From Flavobacterium azizsancarii (lineage in GTDB: Bacteria > Bacteroidota > Bacteroidia > Flavobacteriales > Flavobacteriaceae), in assembly GCF_027980145.1 (NCBI RefSeq), contig NZ_JAMZNK010000003.1, positions 1-64,000 on the forward strand: a DNA stretch of 64,000 bases, in the 5' to 3' direction. A program made the translations under genes and the position numbers. Below are positions 50,923 to 59,243 of this stretch, piece by piece. How positions within the stretch are numbered: position 1 is the stretch's first letter; each line of letters begins with the position of its first letter. Below the pieces are notes generated by a model. The model did not search any database. It had not been told where the DNA came from and worked only from the letters and a program-made list of their open reading frames with translations.

Positions 50923-51489
50923 ATGAATACTGAAAAAGAAAAAATGATTGCGGGAGAATATTATCTTGCCGGCGATCCCGTTTTAGTTAAGGAACGCCGA
51001 AAAGCTAAAAATCTTCTCCACCGTTTAAACGTAACGGAATATCGTTTGACAAAAAAAGCAAAAGAAATTCTAACTGAATTAATCCCTAATACGGGAAAGA
51101 GTTTTTATATAGAACCCCCATTTCATTGTGATTACGGTTATAATATTTTTTGCGGTGACAACGTTTATTTTAATGTAAATTGTGTTGTTCTGGATTGTGC
51201 TCCTGTAAATATTGGATCGAATGTATTTTTTGCTCCCAATGTTCAAATTTACACAGCAACTCATCCACTTGACGCCGAATTAAGAAAAACACTCGAGAAT
51301 GCATTACCCATTTCGATTGGAGACGATTGCTGGATTGGCGGGAATTCTGTTATTTGCCCTGGAGTAACTATCGGAAAAGGATGTGTGATTGGCGCAGGAT
51401 CTGTTGTTACCAAAGACATTCCGGACAATTCATTAGCAGTTGGAAATCCGGCAAAAGTCATTAGAAAATTAAATCAAGAACCCCAATAA
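50923..51489 (+). CDS. Sugar O-acetyltransferase (maltose acetyltransferase type)
   Basis: A 188-residue enzyme that acetylates sugars such as maltose or galactosides. The N-terminal cap MIAGEYYLAGDPVLVKERRK is typical of Maa/LacA proteins, and the left-handed hexapeptide helix follows with the catalytic His in YTATHPLD and IGDDCWIGGNSVICPGVTIG repeats. Substrate not determinable. The next gene begins seven bases later. Confidence 0.9.
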   Translation: MNTEKEKMIAGEYYLAGDPVLVKERRKAKNLLHRLNVTEYRLTKKAKEILTELIPNTGKSFYIEPPFHCDYGYNIFCGDNVYFNVNCVVLDCAPVNIGSNVFFAPNVQIYTATHPLDAELRKTLENALPISIGDDCWIGGNSVICPGVTIGKGCVIGAGSVVTKDIPDNSLAVGNPAKVIRKLNQEPQ

Positions 51490-51496
51490 ATTAAAA

Positions 51497-51886
51497 ATGC
51501 TTACCTTAAATAAAGTTCACCATATTGCCATTCTGTGTTCTGATTATCAAAAATCTAAAACTTTCTATACAGAAGTTCTGGGTTTAACGATTATTAGGGA
51601 AATCTATCGCGAAGAACGTCAATCCTACAAACTCGATTTAGCCTTGAATGGTTCTTATATAGTAGAGTTATTTTCTTTCCCTAATCCGCCACAACGTCCG
51701 TCAAGACCTGAAGCTGTTGGTTTACGTCATTTGGCTTTTGAAGTAATTAATCTTGAAGAAACAATTGCTTTTTTAAACACAAAAAAAATCGAGTCAGAAC
51801 CTATCCGAATTGATGAAACGACTGAAAAGCGATTTACTTTTATCGCTGATCCTGATTTGTTGCCTATTGAGTTTTATGAGCGATAA
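51497..51886 (+). CDS. VOC family protein (GloA2/YwkD-like)
   Basis: A 129-residue metalloprotein of the vicinal oxygen chelate fold with two beta-alpha-beta units: VHHIAILCSDYQKSKTFYTE and GLRHLAFEVINLEETIAFL. Metal-binding residues His (in KVHHIAI), His (in GLRHLAF) and Glu (in LPIEFYER) are in place. Relatives include glyoxalase-like and methylmalonyl-CoA epimerase-like proteins; the substrate is unknown. Coupled with the sugar acetyltransferase gene. Confidence 0.83.
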   Translation: MLTLNKVHHIAILCSDYQKSKTFYTEVLGLTIIREIYREERQSYKLDLALNGSYIVELFSFPNPPQRPSRPEAVGLRHLAFEVINLEETIAFLNTKKIESEPIRIDETTEKRFTFIADPDLLPIEFYER

Positions 51887-51892
51887 ATTTTT

Positions 51893-52113
51893 GGCACGAA
51901 GGCACTAAGACACAAAGTTTAATTTTCAAATTAATGATTAAAACCAAATGTTTTCATTTCGACCGGAAGGAGACTGTAACGCTACAAAGATTGGCGATTT
52001 ATACATGAGCAGAATGGCACACGGATGACACGGATTCGCAAGCGAAAACGCTGATAATCGCGGATTTTTATTTTTTTTCAATCTGTTTTTTTGCGACTTA
52101 GTACCTTTGTGGC
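51893..52113. repeat. CTTTGCG/CACTAAG foldback with inner ACACGGATTCGC element
   Basis: GGCACGAAGGCACTAAGACA (51893 on) faces its imperfect complement GCGACTTAGTACCTTTGTGG (52093-52112), 19 of 24 positions pairing. Between them lies a second repeat type, ACACGGATTCGCAAGCG with GCTGATAATCGCGGATT. The remaining DNA to 52201 is AT-rich and holds no gene. Confidence 0.55.
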
Positions 52114-52201
52114 GTCTTTTCTTGTTGAAAGAATTATCTCTCATAACAACTTTTAACACAATATATTGAGTGTTTTTCATTAAAAACCGAATTTGATTAT
52201 C

Positions 52202-52209
52202 TAATTTTG
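52202..52209 (+). promoter_or_regulatory. -7 element of the ClC gene
   Basis: TAATTTTG matches TAnnTTTG. An ATG at 52218 would leave almost no leader; the next in-frame ATG at 52251 fits better. Confidence 0.4.
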
Positions 52210-52250
52210 TAATCCGCATGAAAATATTGCGATTTCAAAATCCACATCTG

Positions 52251-53531
52251 ATGAACAAAACGGCGAAAATCAAAAAAAATCATCAATTTATTGTCCTTCA
52301 AAAATTAGTTATTGTTTCTGTTCTAATTGGCTTTTTATCCGCCTTTTTAGGAATCTCACTCAAAAAAATCACGGAATATTACGAAGAAATCTTCTTTCAT
52401 GAAGTCACGGTAAATCCTGTTTTTTATATTGTTTTCCCGGTTTTCGGCTTATCTGTTATTTATTTCCTGAGACAATATTTATTTAAGAAAAAAGAAAACA
52501 AAGGCATTAAAGAAGTTTTTGAAAGCACAAAATCAACTTCAAAAAACTTACCTTCTTATAAAATTCCATCACACTTCATCAACGGATTATTGACTGTTGC
52601 TTTTGGAGGCTCAACCGGAATCGAAGTTTCTACCGTTGTTGCTACCGCCACAATTGGATCTGTTGCCCAACAAAAAGAAAACGTATTTCGTAAATATAAA
52701 ACCGAATTAATTTGTGCCGGAGTCGCAGCCGGAGTTACAGCTTTATTCAGCAGCCCAATTGCAGGAATTTTATTTGCCCTTGAAGTTATTTCCCGAAAAG
52801 TAACACGTGCTTTTATCATATCGAATATTATTGCTGTTTCAGTTGCTTTTGGATTACTTTCTATTTTAAAAGAAGAACCTTTGTTTGCCGTTTCAATCAC
52901 GACCTGGCATTTAAAAGCGATTCCGTATTTTATTCTTTTAGGAATTTTAGCCGGAATGAATTCCGTTTACTTGACACGTTGTGTATTGTTTTTTAAATCT
53001 CAATTTGGAAAAATCGATACACATTATTATAAAATCCTTATTGGCTCTGTTGTTTTAAGTATTTCCTTATTTATATTCCCACAATTATATGGTGAAGGAT
53101 ATCACGCTATTAAAGGCATTTTTAGTAATTCAGCTGAAATTCCGTTAACGTTAACTTTGGCGTTTACTTTTGTTGGCGTTTTATTACTAAAACCAATTGT
53201 AACTTCTATAACATTAGCTTCAGGAGGCGACGGTGGTGTTTTTGCACCAAGTCTTTTTATTGGAGCCTTTCTGGGATTATTACTGGCATCTGTTTTAAAT
53301 ACCTTTTTTCACGTACATGTAATTCCGGTTAACTTTATGATTATCGGAATGGCTGCTGTCTTAAGTGCGAGTATTCATGCTCCTTTTACAGCAATATTTT
53401 TAGTATGCGGATTAACAAATGATTATACTTTATTTTTACCGATTTTGGTGGTTTGCCTAATTTCAAAATATACAGCAAAACTCATTTATCCTTATACAGT
53501 CTATTCTTATTCTCCAAGTTTAATAAAATAA
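52251..53531 (+). CDS. ClC-type chloride channel/transporter
   Basis: A 426-residue inner-membrane protein with the ClC fold and about 10-12 hydrophobic segments. The anion-path motifs are visible: GGSTGIEVSTVVATATIGS (with the gating Glu equivalent to E. coli E148), LFSSPIAGILFALEV, and GGDGGVFAPSLFIGAFLG. No C-terminal CBS domains. It may exchange chloride or fluoride for protons. Starting at 52218 would add 11 residues. Four bases separate it from the HPP gene. Confidence 0.88.
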   Translation: MNKTAKIKKNHQFIVLQKLVIVSVLIGFLSAFLGISLKKITEYYEEIFFHEVTVNPVFYIVFPVFGLSVIYFLRQYLFKKKENKGIKEVFESTKSTSKNLPSYKIPSHFINGLLTVAFGGSTGIEVSTVVATATIGSVAQQKENVFRKYKTELICAGVAAGVTALFSSPIAGILFALEVISRKVTRAFIISNIIAVSVAFGLLSILKEEPLFAVSITTWHLKAIPYFILLGILAGMNSVYLTRCVLFFKSQFGKIDTHYYKILIGSVVLSISLFIFPQLYGEGYHAIKGIFSNSAEIPLTLTLAFTFVGVLLLKPIVTSITLASGGDGGVFAPSLFIGAFLGLLLASVLNTFFHVHVIPVNFMIIGMAAVLSASIHAPFTAIFLVCGLTNDYTLFLPILVVCLISKYTAKLIYPYTVYSYSPSLIK

Positions 53532-53534
53532 AAA

Positions 53535-54134
53535 ATGCCAGTTCAAAAAATAAAAAGAGGTTATCGCAAAACCCGTTACATTCTTTACAAAGAAACTTTA
53601 GTTAATTATAAAGAACATTTTTGGTCATTTTTAGGATCATTTGTCGGCATCGGAATTTTGGCTTATTTTGAATCTATACATTTTGCAGGCCCGGACGTTG
53701 TTTATTTAATTGGTTCTTTTGGGGCTTCGAGTGTTTTAATTTATGGTATTATTCAAAGTCCGTTCTCGCAACCCCGAAATTTAATTGGCGGTCATTTAAT
53801 TTCAGCATTTATAGGTGTTACAGTAAATAAATTAGTTCCGGATATTGTCTGGATTGCGGCTCCTTTGGCAGTTTCTCTTTCGATTATTTTTATGCAAATT
53901 ACCAAAACCCTGCATCCGCCCGGAGGTGCGACAGCTCTTATTGCTGTTACAGCTTCAAAGCAAATAAAAGATCTGGGGTATATGTACGTGATTTCACCCG
54001 TTTTGGTTGGTGTTCTGATTTTATTTGTAACGGCTTTAATTTTTAATAATATGACTTCCAGCAGAACTTATCCGAGTCATAGTACGTATCACAAACATTA
54101 TCACAAGATTAGAAAAAGACTGGTTGGGAGGTAA
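53535..54134 (+). CDS. HPP family membrane protein
   Basis: A 199-residue protein with four hydrophobic helices and the defining motif TLHPPGGATALIAV at about 125-140. HPP proteins are integral membrane proteins, some of which transport nitrite in chloroplasts; bacterial substrates are mostly unknown. Tightly linked to the ClC gene, suggesting a shared anion-related role (inference). The basic C-terminal tail faces the cytoplasm. Confidence 0.87.
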   Translation: MPVQKIKRGYRKTRYILYKETLVNYKEHFWSFLGSFVGIGILAYFESIHFAGPDVVYLIGSFGASSVLIYGIIQSPFSQPRNLIGGHLISAFIGVTVNKLVPDIVWIAAPLAVSLSIIFMQITKTLHPPGGATALIAVTASKQIKDLGYMYVISPVLVGVLILFVTALIFNNMTSSRTYPSHSTYHKHYHKIRKRLVGR

Positions 54135-54212
54135 ATTTTAAACCAAATACAGGTGTCATCCTGAGGACTAATTTCTTTCAAAAAAGAAATATAAATGACG
54201 GATTCTTTGGGT

Positions 54213-54278
54213 GTCATCCTGAGCGGAGTCGAAGGGCGCAACAATTGGAACGTAGGCTTCGACTCCGCTCAGCCTGAC
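54213..54278. repeat. TCCTGAGCGGAGTCGAAG foldback repeat
   Basis: GTCATCCTGAGCGGAGTCGAAG-type arms (54213-54234 and the complement 54257-54278, 20 of 22 pairing) enclose a 22-base loop. A second partial GTCATCCTGAG word is at 54154. It is a common type of dispersed palindrome in flavobacterial intergenic DNA. No ORF in 54135-54391 is supported. Confidence 0.65.
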
Positions 54279-54391
54279 AATCGGAATGTGCTCAACCTGA
54301 CAACTAAAAAATCTTTTCAACAAATCGTAATTCACAATTCGTATTTCGTTTTTAATATTTTACCTTTGACCTTTCAATAAAAACAAAGATT

Positions 54392-54931
54392 ATGGTTTAT
54401 AAATTTAGAGTAATTCTAGACGCCGAAGAAGATATTTTTAGAGACATTGCAATTCTTGAAGATGATACTCTTGAAGATTTACACAATGCTATCTTCAACG
54501 CTTTTGGTTTTGACGGAATGGAAGTAGCTTCGTTTTATACCTGCGATGAAACTTGGAATCAGGAAGATGAAATTGCACTTTTTGATACTGGCGATGTTCC
54601 CGGTGAACAAAGAACCATGAGCGATTATAAATTATCTGATCTCTTAGACGAGGAAAACACCAAGATTATCTACGTATACGACTTCATTAATATGTGGACA
54701 TTCTTAGTTGAATTGGCTGCTATCGAAGATCAGATTGCAGGAGTTCCTTATCCTGAAACATTATTCTCTCACGGAGAAATGCCTGATGAAGCCATAGAAA
54801 AAAGTTTTGAAGCCGATATGCATGACGATATCTACGGCGAATTCGAAGATGACTTAGACGAAGATGATCTTGATATGTTCGAAGGCGATGATAGCTTTGA
54901 AGATTTTGGGTTGGAAGAGAATTGGAATTAG
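54392..54931 (+). CDS. pRiA4b ORF-3-like (IS1096 passenger TnpR-type) protein
   Basis: A 179-residue protein. Residues 1-120 match the pRiA4b ORF-3-like family: YKFRVILDAEEDIFRDIAIL, DLHNAIFNAFGFDGMEVASF and FYTCDETWNQEDEI. The last 30 residues are an extended acidic tail (many Asp and Glu, e.g. EFEDDLDEDDLDMFEGDD). Family members are found beside mobile elements, but no transposase is present here; in Bacteroidetes it is often a chromosomal gene. Function unknown. Confidence 0.8.
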   Translation: MVYKFRVILDAEEDIFRDIAILEDDTLEDLHNAIFNAFGFDGMEVASFYTCDETWNQEDEIALFDTGDVPGEQRTMSDYKLSDLLDEENTKIIYVYDFINMWTFLVELAAIEDQIAGVPYPETLFSHGEMPDEAIEKSFEADMHDDIYGEFEDDLDEDDLDMFEGDDSFEDFGLEENWN

Positions 54932-55030
54932 TTTTTTGAGGTTCCAAGGTTCAGAGTTGCTAAGGCTCTAAGTTTTTTATATTGAAGCTTTTTTCTTATA
55001 TTTATTTTTAATACATAAAAATAAATATAA

Positions 55031-55390
55031 ATGAGCAATTTTAGAACTCTTCTTATTTGGCAAAAGTCAATGGCCTTAATTACCAAAATCTACCTTATAA
55101 CAAACAAATTTCCAAAAGAAGAAATCTTCGGATTGACTTCCCAAATCAAACGTTGCTCTATTTCAATTCCTAGCAATATTGCTGAAGGATCAGGACGAGA
55201 AAGCAATAAAGATTTTTTACGCTTTTTAAATATTTCAATAGGTTCTTTATTTGAAATGCAAACTCAATTAGAAATTGCTAAAAATATAACCTATCTTAAC
55301 GAAGAAGAATTTAATAATTTATATGAGGACAGTCGCGAAGTAGAAAGAATGTTGGTTTCGTTTATTAAGAAATTAAAAGATAGAAACTAA
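55031..55390 (+). CDS. Four helix bundle protein (23S rRNA intervening-sequence type)
   Basis: A 119-residue protein of the S23 family with the signature LTSQIKRCSISIPSNIAEGSG-type sequence (here at about 35-56), preceded by LLIWQKSMALITKIY. The family was first seen in 23S rRNA intervening sequences, but this copy lies in ordinary genomic DNA flanked by CTTAG repeats. Its 3' end with the following repeat has been duplicated downstream (55433-55541). Confidence 0.85.
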   Translation: MSNFRTLLIWQKSMALITKIYLITNKFPKEEIFGLTSQIKRCSISIPSNIAEGSGRESNKDFLRFLNISIGSLFEMQTQLEIAKNITYLNEEEFNNLYEDSREVERMLVSFIKKLKDRN

Positions 55391-55541
55391 AAAACTCAGA
55401 ACCTTAGCAACTTAGAGACTCAGCAACTCAAAATATGAGGACAGTCGCGAAGCAAAGAGAATATTAGTTTCCGTTTATTTAATTAAAATACAGAAACTAA
55501 AAACTTAGAACCTTAGCAACTTAGAACCTCAGCACCTTTAA
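55321..55541. repeat. 112-bp tandem duplication of a gene 3' end plus CTTAG array
   Basis: 55321-55432 (last 23 codons of the four-helix-bundle gene, stop and CTTAG array) is repeated, with substitutions, as 55433-55541. The second copy has no start and a broken frame. The next gene begins at an ATATGA that resembles the start of a further unit. Confidence 0.75.
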
Positions 55542-55543
55542 AT

Positions 55544-56602
55544 ATGATCAACTTATTCAACACCCACATCGAGACGCTTGCGATACACCGCGTAGGAAAC
55601 AAAAGCAGAAACGAAGCGATTTTTTTATCGGAACAACCATTTAATTTAAATGATGAAATTGTGCCTTTGATAAAAGAGTACTTCTTTAAGCCTTTTAGAG
55701 AGAAAGAAGAAAACTATTATCAGTTTGCTCATGAAGTCGATTTGGATTACAACGACATGTTTAAATATGCTTCGGAGATTTTTGACAATCCGAATAATTT
55801 GCAGGAGGTTTCAAAAAGAATCACTACACATTTATTCGAGCAGTCAAATCACCCGCACATTAAAAACGGAGAGGTTTATGTAACGTATTTAACGAACCTT
55901 AGTATTGACAATAATGTAGTTGATGCTATCGGGATTTTTAAAAGTGAATTACAAGCAGACTTTTTACAATTTGAAGAAAAAAATAGTAACCTTGAAATGA
56001 TCCTGCAACAAGGAATCAACCTAAGCAAATTAGATAAAGGTTGTTTGATTTTTAATTATAAAAAAGACGAAGGATACAAAATTCTAACTGTTGATAGTAA
56101 CCGTTATGACGCGCGTTATTGGTTAGAGCATTTTTTATCTGTTGATGCTTTTGAAGATGAAAACTTTATCACCAAAAAATACTTGAAATTCTGTCAAAAC
56201 TTTGCAAAAGATGTTGTTTTGCCGGCAGAAGACAAAAAAGAAGAGGTTATGTTTATGAACAGATCTGTGAATTATTTCGCAAAAAATGATCAGTTTGAAG
56301 AACAAAACTTCCTGAATGAAGTATTAGACAATCCAGACTTGATTCCTGAATTCAAAAATTATAAAGTTGATAAAGGAGAAAAATACAGCATCGAAGATGT
56401 AACCTCATTCCCTATCGCCAACGCAGCAGTTTCTGACGCTAGAAAATCGATTAAAAACGTTATTAACCTGGATACGCACATTCAGATTAAAATGGATTTC
56501 ATCAACCCTGAAAGTGCAGAAAAATTTGTTGAAAAAGGCTGGGATGAAGAAAAACAAATGTATTACTATTTAGTTTACTTCAATAAAGAAGAAAAAAGCT
56601 AG
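55544..56602 (+). CDS. Nucleoid-associated protein (NdpA/YejK family)
   Basis: A 352-residue cytoplasmic protein of the 37-kDa nucleoid-associated type. It begins INLFNTHIETLAIHRVGNKS, has the central VYVTYLTNLSIDNNVVDAIGIF and GINLSKLDKGCLIF stretches, and ends with MDFINPESAEKFVEKGWDEE. Family members associate with the nucleoid; the precise function is unclear. It ends before the hairpin at 56635-56674. Its start lies directly after the CTTAG repeats, so translation must initiate from a repeat-derived leader. Confidence 0.88.
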   Translation: MINLFNTHIETLAIHRVGNKSRNEAIFLSEQPFNLNDEIVPLIKEYFFKPFREKEENYYQFAHEVDLDYNDMFKYASEIFDNPNNLQEVSKRITTHLFEQSNHPHIKNGEVYVTYLTNLSIDNNVVDAIGIFKSELQADFLQFEEKNSNLEMILQQGINLSKLDKGCLIFNYKKDEGYKILTVDSNRYDARYWLEHFLSVDAFEDENFITKKYLKFCQNFAKDVVLPAEDKKEEVMFMNRSVNYFAKNDQFEEQNFLNEVLDNPDLIPEFKNYKVDKGEKYSIEDVTSFPIANAAVSDARKSIKNVINLDTHIQIKMDFINPESAEKFVEKGWDEEKQMYYYLVYFNKEEKS

Positions 56603-56634
56603 TAGTTATTCATTTTCTATTACTTACTTAAGAC

Positions 56635-56674
56635 AAAAAACGGCAACTACATTCATTTGTAATTGCCGTTTTTT
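56635..56674 (+). terminator. Terminator of the nucleoid-associated protein gene
   Basis: A 12-bp stem, AAAAAACGGCAA (56635-56646) with 56663-56674, extended by a GTA/TAC pairing, followed by T-rich DNA. Confidence 0.9.
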
Positions 56675-56833
56675 TATTTTAATTCATACTTAATTCATCG
56701 TTTTATGCTTTATCAAAGTAAATAATTAGTCAAAATAATTCATCTTCCTGAAAAGACTGATTTAAAGCGATTAAAATCTATGGAACTATAAGCGAAAGAA
56801 ATAATAAATTGGTGTACATTCTTAATATTTGCT

Positions 56834-56841
56834 TAATTTTG
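56834..56841 (+). promoter_or_regulatory. -7 element of the GAF protein gene
   Basis: TAATTTTG matches TAnnTTTG and lies 20 bases upstream of the ATG at 56862. It excludes the earlier in-frame start at 56829. Confidence 0.5.
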
Positions 56842-56861
56842 TAGTTAAAAAAAAACGGAAC

Positions 56862-59231
56862 ATGGATATTCATTTATATAAAGAAAGTCCCTTTACAACT
56901 ATAATTTCATTTCATAAATTAATTGAAACGCTAGAAGAAATTGCTTTATCAAATGTTGATTACCGAGCCAACTACGCCACAGCCTTATTAAAACAAATAG
57001 AACCAATTCCTGAATTTAGAACTGGTATCCAGGATTTTTCGATTATTAAAAACAATGAAGCTTTAATTAAAAATTTATTAGCAGATTTGTTTCCGACTGC
57101 TTTAACTAATAATGAAATTAAAGCGGTTACGATTCCTTTTCAAAATATATCGTTTAATTATACAGATCGTTTCAAAAAAATCCTTCGCAATGCCGGAGAT
57201 GAATTCTATATGGAAATTCGTGATTTCGACGATCATCAATTTTATATTAATAACTGTTGTCTAATTTTAGGCGTGTATTACAAACAAAAAATAGATTTCA
57301 ACAAACCTTTTTTCTATGATATTCCGGATGAAGACGGGGTCGAAAAACACTATCGTATTCTATACAATGCAGATTTCATGGAAATTATTCCAAATGAAAA
57401 CTCTCTTGATCTTACTCAGGATGATATTGATTTATTAATGGATAATTATGGAGATATTGAACTTTGGAAATCGAAATTCCCACCTGGAAGCTGGACTTTA
57501 AAAGGATTCGGAATTGTTTCTTTATTTGATGCAACGACTGAAAGTGCCATTTCTAATTTAAAAAGCAATTTACTCAAACCAGATGCTCAATCAGTGGCAA
57601 CTGATGAAATAGTGACCAATATTTTTAAATCAATATTTAAAATTCCTGATCTAAAAGTAGGCTTTATCATCTATAATCCTGAAGAAGAAAAATTCATCAG
57701 ACCCATAAAATTCGACAATCAGCTTCAGAGTTTCCTGCTTTCAAAAGATCAGGAAGTCGATTGCAAAAATGCTTTCTTCGGATGTTCATTTGAGAATTTA
57801 TTAGATAATAAAGAACCTTTTATAATTTCTAACGTAAATAAATTCATTGAACAATCATCTAATAAAAAACTTGGCGAACATTTACTAAAACAAGGCATTC
57901 AGAGTTGTGTTTTTGCACCTGTTATCAAAGACGATCATTTATTAGGGATTGTTGAATTGGTTTCTAAAAATGTAATGGACTTAAATAGTGTCAACGCGAC
58001 AAAACTCGAATTGGTACTTCCCTACTTAACAGATACAATCGATCGCTATAATACAGATATGCAGCATCAGATTGCATCTATTATTCAGCGTGAATACACG
58101 ACAATTCATCCAAGTGTATATTGGAAATTCAAAAAAGAATCCCAAAATTATTTTCAGAATGCAAACCATACCAAAGATTATATTTTTAAAGAAATAGTCT
58201 TTAAAAATGTGTATCCTTTATATGGCCAAATCGACATCAAAGGCTCTTCTGAACATAGAAACGAAACGGTTAAAAAAGATCTTAAAAATCAATTAACAGC
58301 TCTATTAAAGATTTTCGAATCTCAGGATCCTAATACGAACTTAGTACTTCTGGAGCAAAGAAAATTTGAATTGGAATCTTTTCGAAATGATTTAGATTCT
58401 CCTTTAAAAGCAGATACAGAACAGTATATTCAACGTTATATCGAAGAAGAGATTCATCCTCTTTTAAAGAACACACCCGAAACTCAAAAGAGTAAAAAAC
58501 TAGAGCGTCAGTATTTTGAAAGTCTTGACGAAAAAAGCGGCTTATTTTATCAGGAAAGAAAGAAATTTGATAATGCAATGTCTATTATCAATAAAAGACT
58601 GGCGACTATTTTAGATAAAAAGCAAATCGAAGCACAACAAATTTATCCACACTATTATGAGCGTTTTAAAACCGATGGTGTTGAGCATAATTTATATATA
58701 GGAGCCTCTATTGCGCCTACAAAACCTTTTGATATCATGTATTTGCACAACTTGCGTTTGTGGCAATTGCAGACTTTATGCGAAATGGAACTGGAGCATC
58801 ATCAACTTAAGGAATCTTTGCCGTATGAGTTGGATGTAACTTCATTGATTTTGGTATTTAGTGCTGCGCTTTCGATCCGTTTTAGAATGGACGAAAAACG
58901 TTTTGATGTTGACGGAACTTATAATGCCCGATATGAAGTGGTAAAAAAACGTATTGACAAATCGAATATTAAAGGCACAAAAGAGCGTATTACAGAAAAA
59001 GAAAAGATTACGATTGTCTACTCTCAAAATAGCGAAGAGGCAGAATATCTAAAATACATCAAATATCTGCAGCACAAAAAAATCCTTGAACCATCAATTG
59101 AACAATTTGAGGTTGAAGATCTTCAGGGTGTTTCAGGCTTGAGGGCCATTCGTGTAAAAGTGATTAACAACAATACAAATCCGGTAAAACAAAAAATTAC
59201 TTATCAGGACTTATTAGATGAGCTTAACTAA
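56862..59231 (+). CDS. Large GAF domain-containing protein
   Basis: A 789-residue soluble protein. Residues about 1-240 are not recognised. Residues about 248-395 form a GAF domain (IFKIPDLKVGFIIY, then GIQSCVFAPVIKDDHLLGIVELVSK), which can bind small molecules such as cyclic nucleotides, heme or other ligands. The rest (about 400-789) is mostly helical and charged. No output domain (kinase, cyclase, DNA-binding) was seen. It converges on the HD-PycTM gene with only 12 bases between stops. Confidence 0.7.
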   Translation: MDIHLYKESPFTTIISFHKLIETLEEIALSNVDYRANYATALLKQIEPIPEFRTGIQDFSIIKNNEALIKNLLADLFPTALTNNEIKAVTIPFQNISFNYTDRFKKILRNAGDEFYMEIRDFDDHQFYINNCCLILGVYYKQKIDFNKPFFYDIPDEDGVEKHYRILYNADFMEIIPNENSLDLTQDDIDLLMDNYGDIELWKSKFPPGSWTLKGFGIVSLFDATTESAISNLKSNLLKPDAQSVATDEIVTNIFKSIFKIPDLKVGFIIYNPEEEKFIRPIKFDNQLQSFLLSKDQEVDCKNAFFGCSFENLLDNKEPFIISNVNKFIEQSSNKKLGEHLLKQGIQSCVFAPVIKDDHLLGIVELVSKNVMDLNSVNATKLELVLPYLTDTIDRYNTDMQHQIASIIQREYTTIHPSVYWKFKKESQNYFQNANHTKDYIFKEIVFKNVYPLYGQIDIKGSSEHRNETVKKDLKNQLTALLKIFESQDPNTNLVLLEQRKFELESFRNDLDSPLKADTEQYIQRYIEEEIHPLLKNTPETQKSKKLERQYFESLDEKSGLFYQERKKFDNAMSIINKRLATILDKKQIEAQQIYPHYYERFKTDGVEHNLYIGASIAPTKPFDIMYLHNLRLWQLQTLCEMELEHHQLKESLPYELDVTSLILVFSAALSIRFRMDEKRFDVDGTYNARYEVVKKRIDKSNIKGTKERITEKEKITIVYSQNSEEAEYLKYIKYLQHKKILEPSIEQFEVEDLQGVSGLRAIRVKVINNNTNPVKQKITYQDLLDELN

Positions 59232-59243
59232 TTATAGTTAAGC

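Noticed and set aside
51938..52219. Open frame of 93 codons on the - strand
   Set aside because: It runs through a palindromic repeat and lacks a recognisable domain or a plausible start; its basic composition comes from repeat DNA.
54195..54380. Open frame of 61 codons on the + strand
   Set aside because: It translates the TCCTGAGCGGAGTCGAAG foldback repeat; no protein-like pattern.
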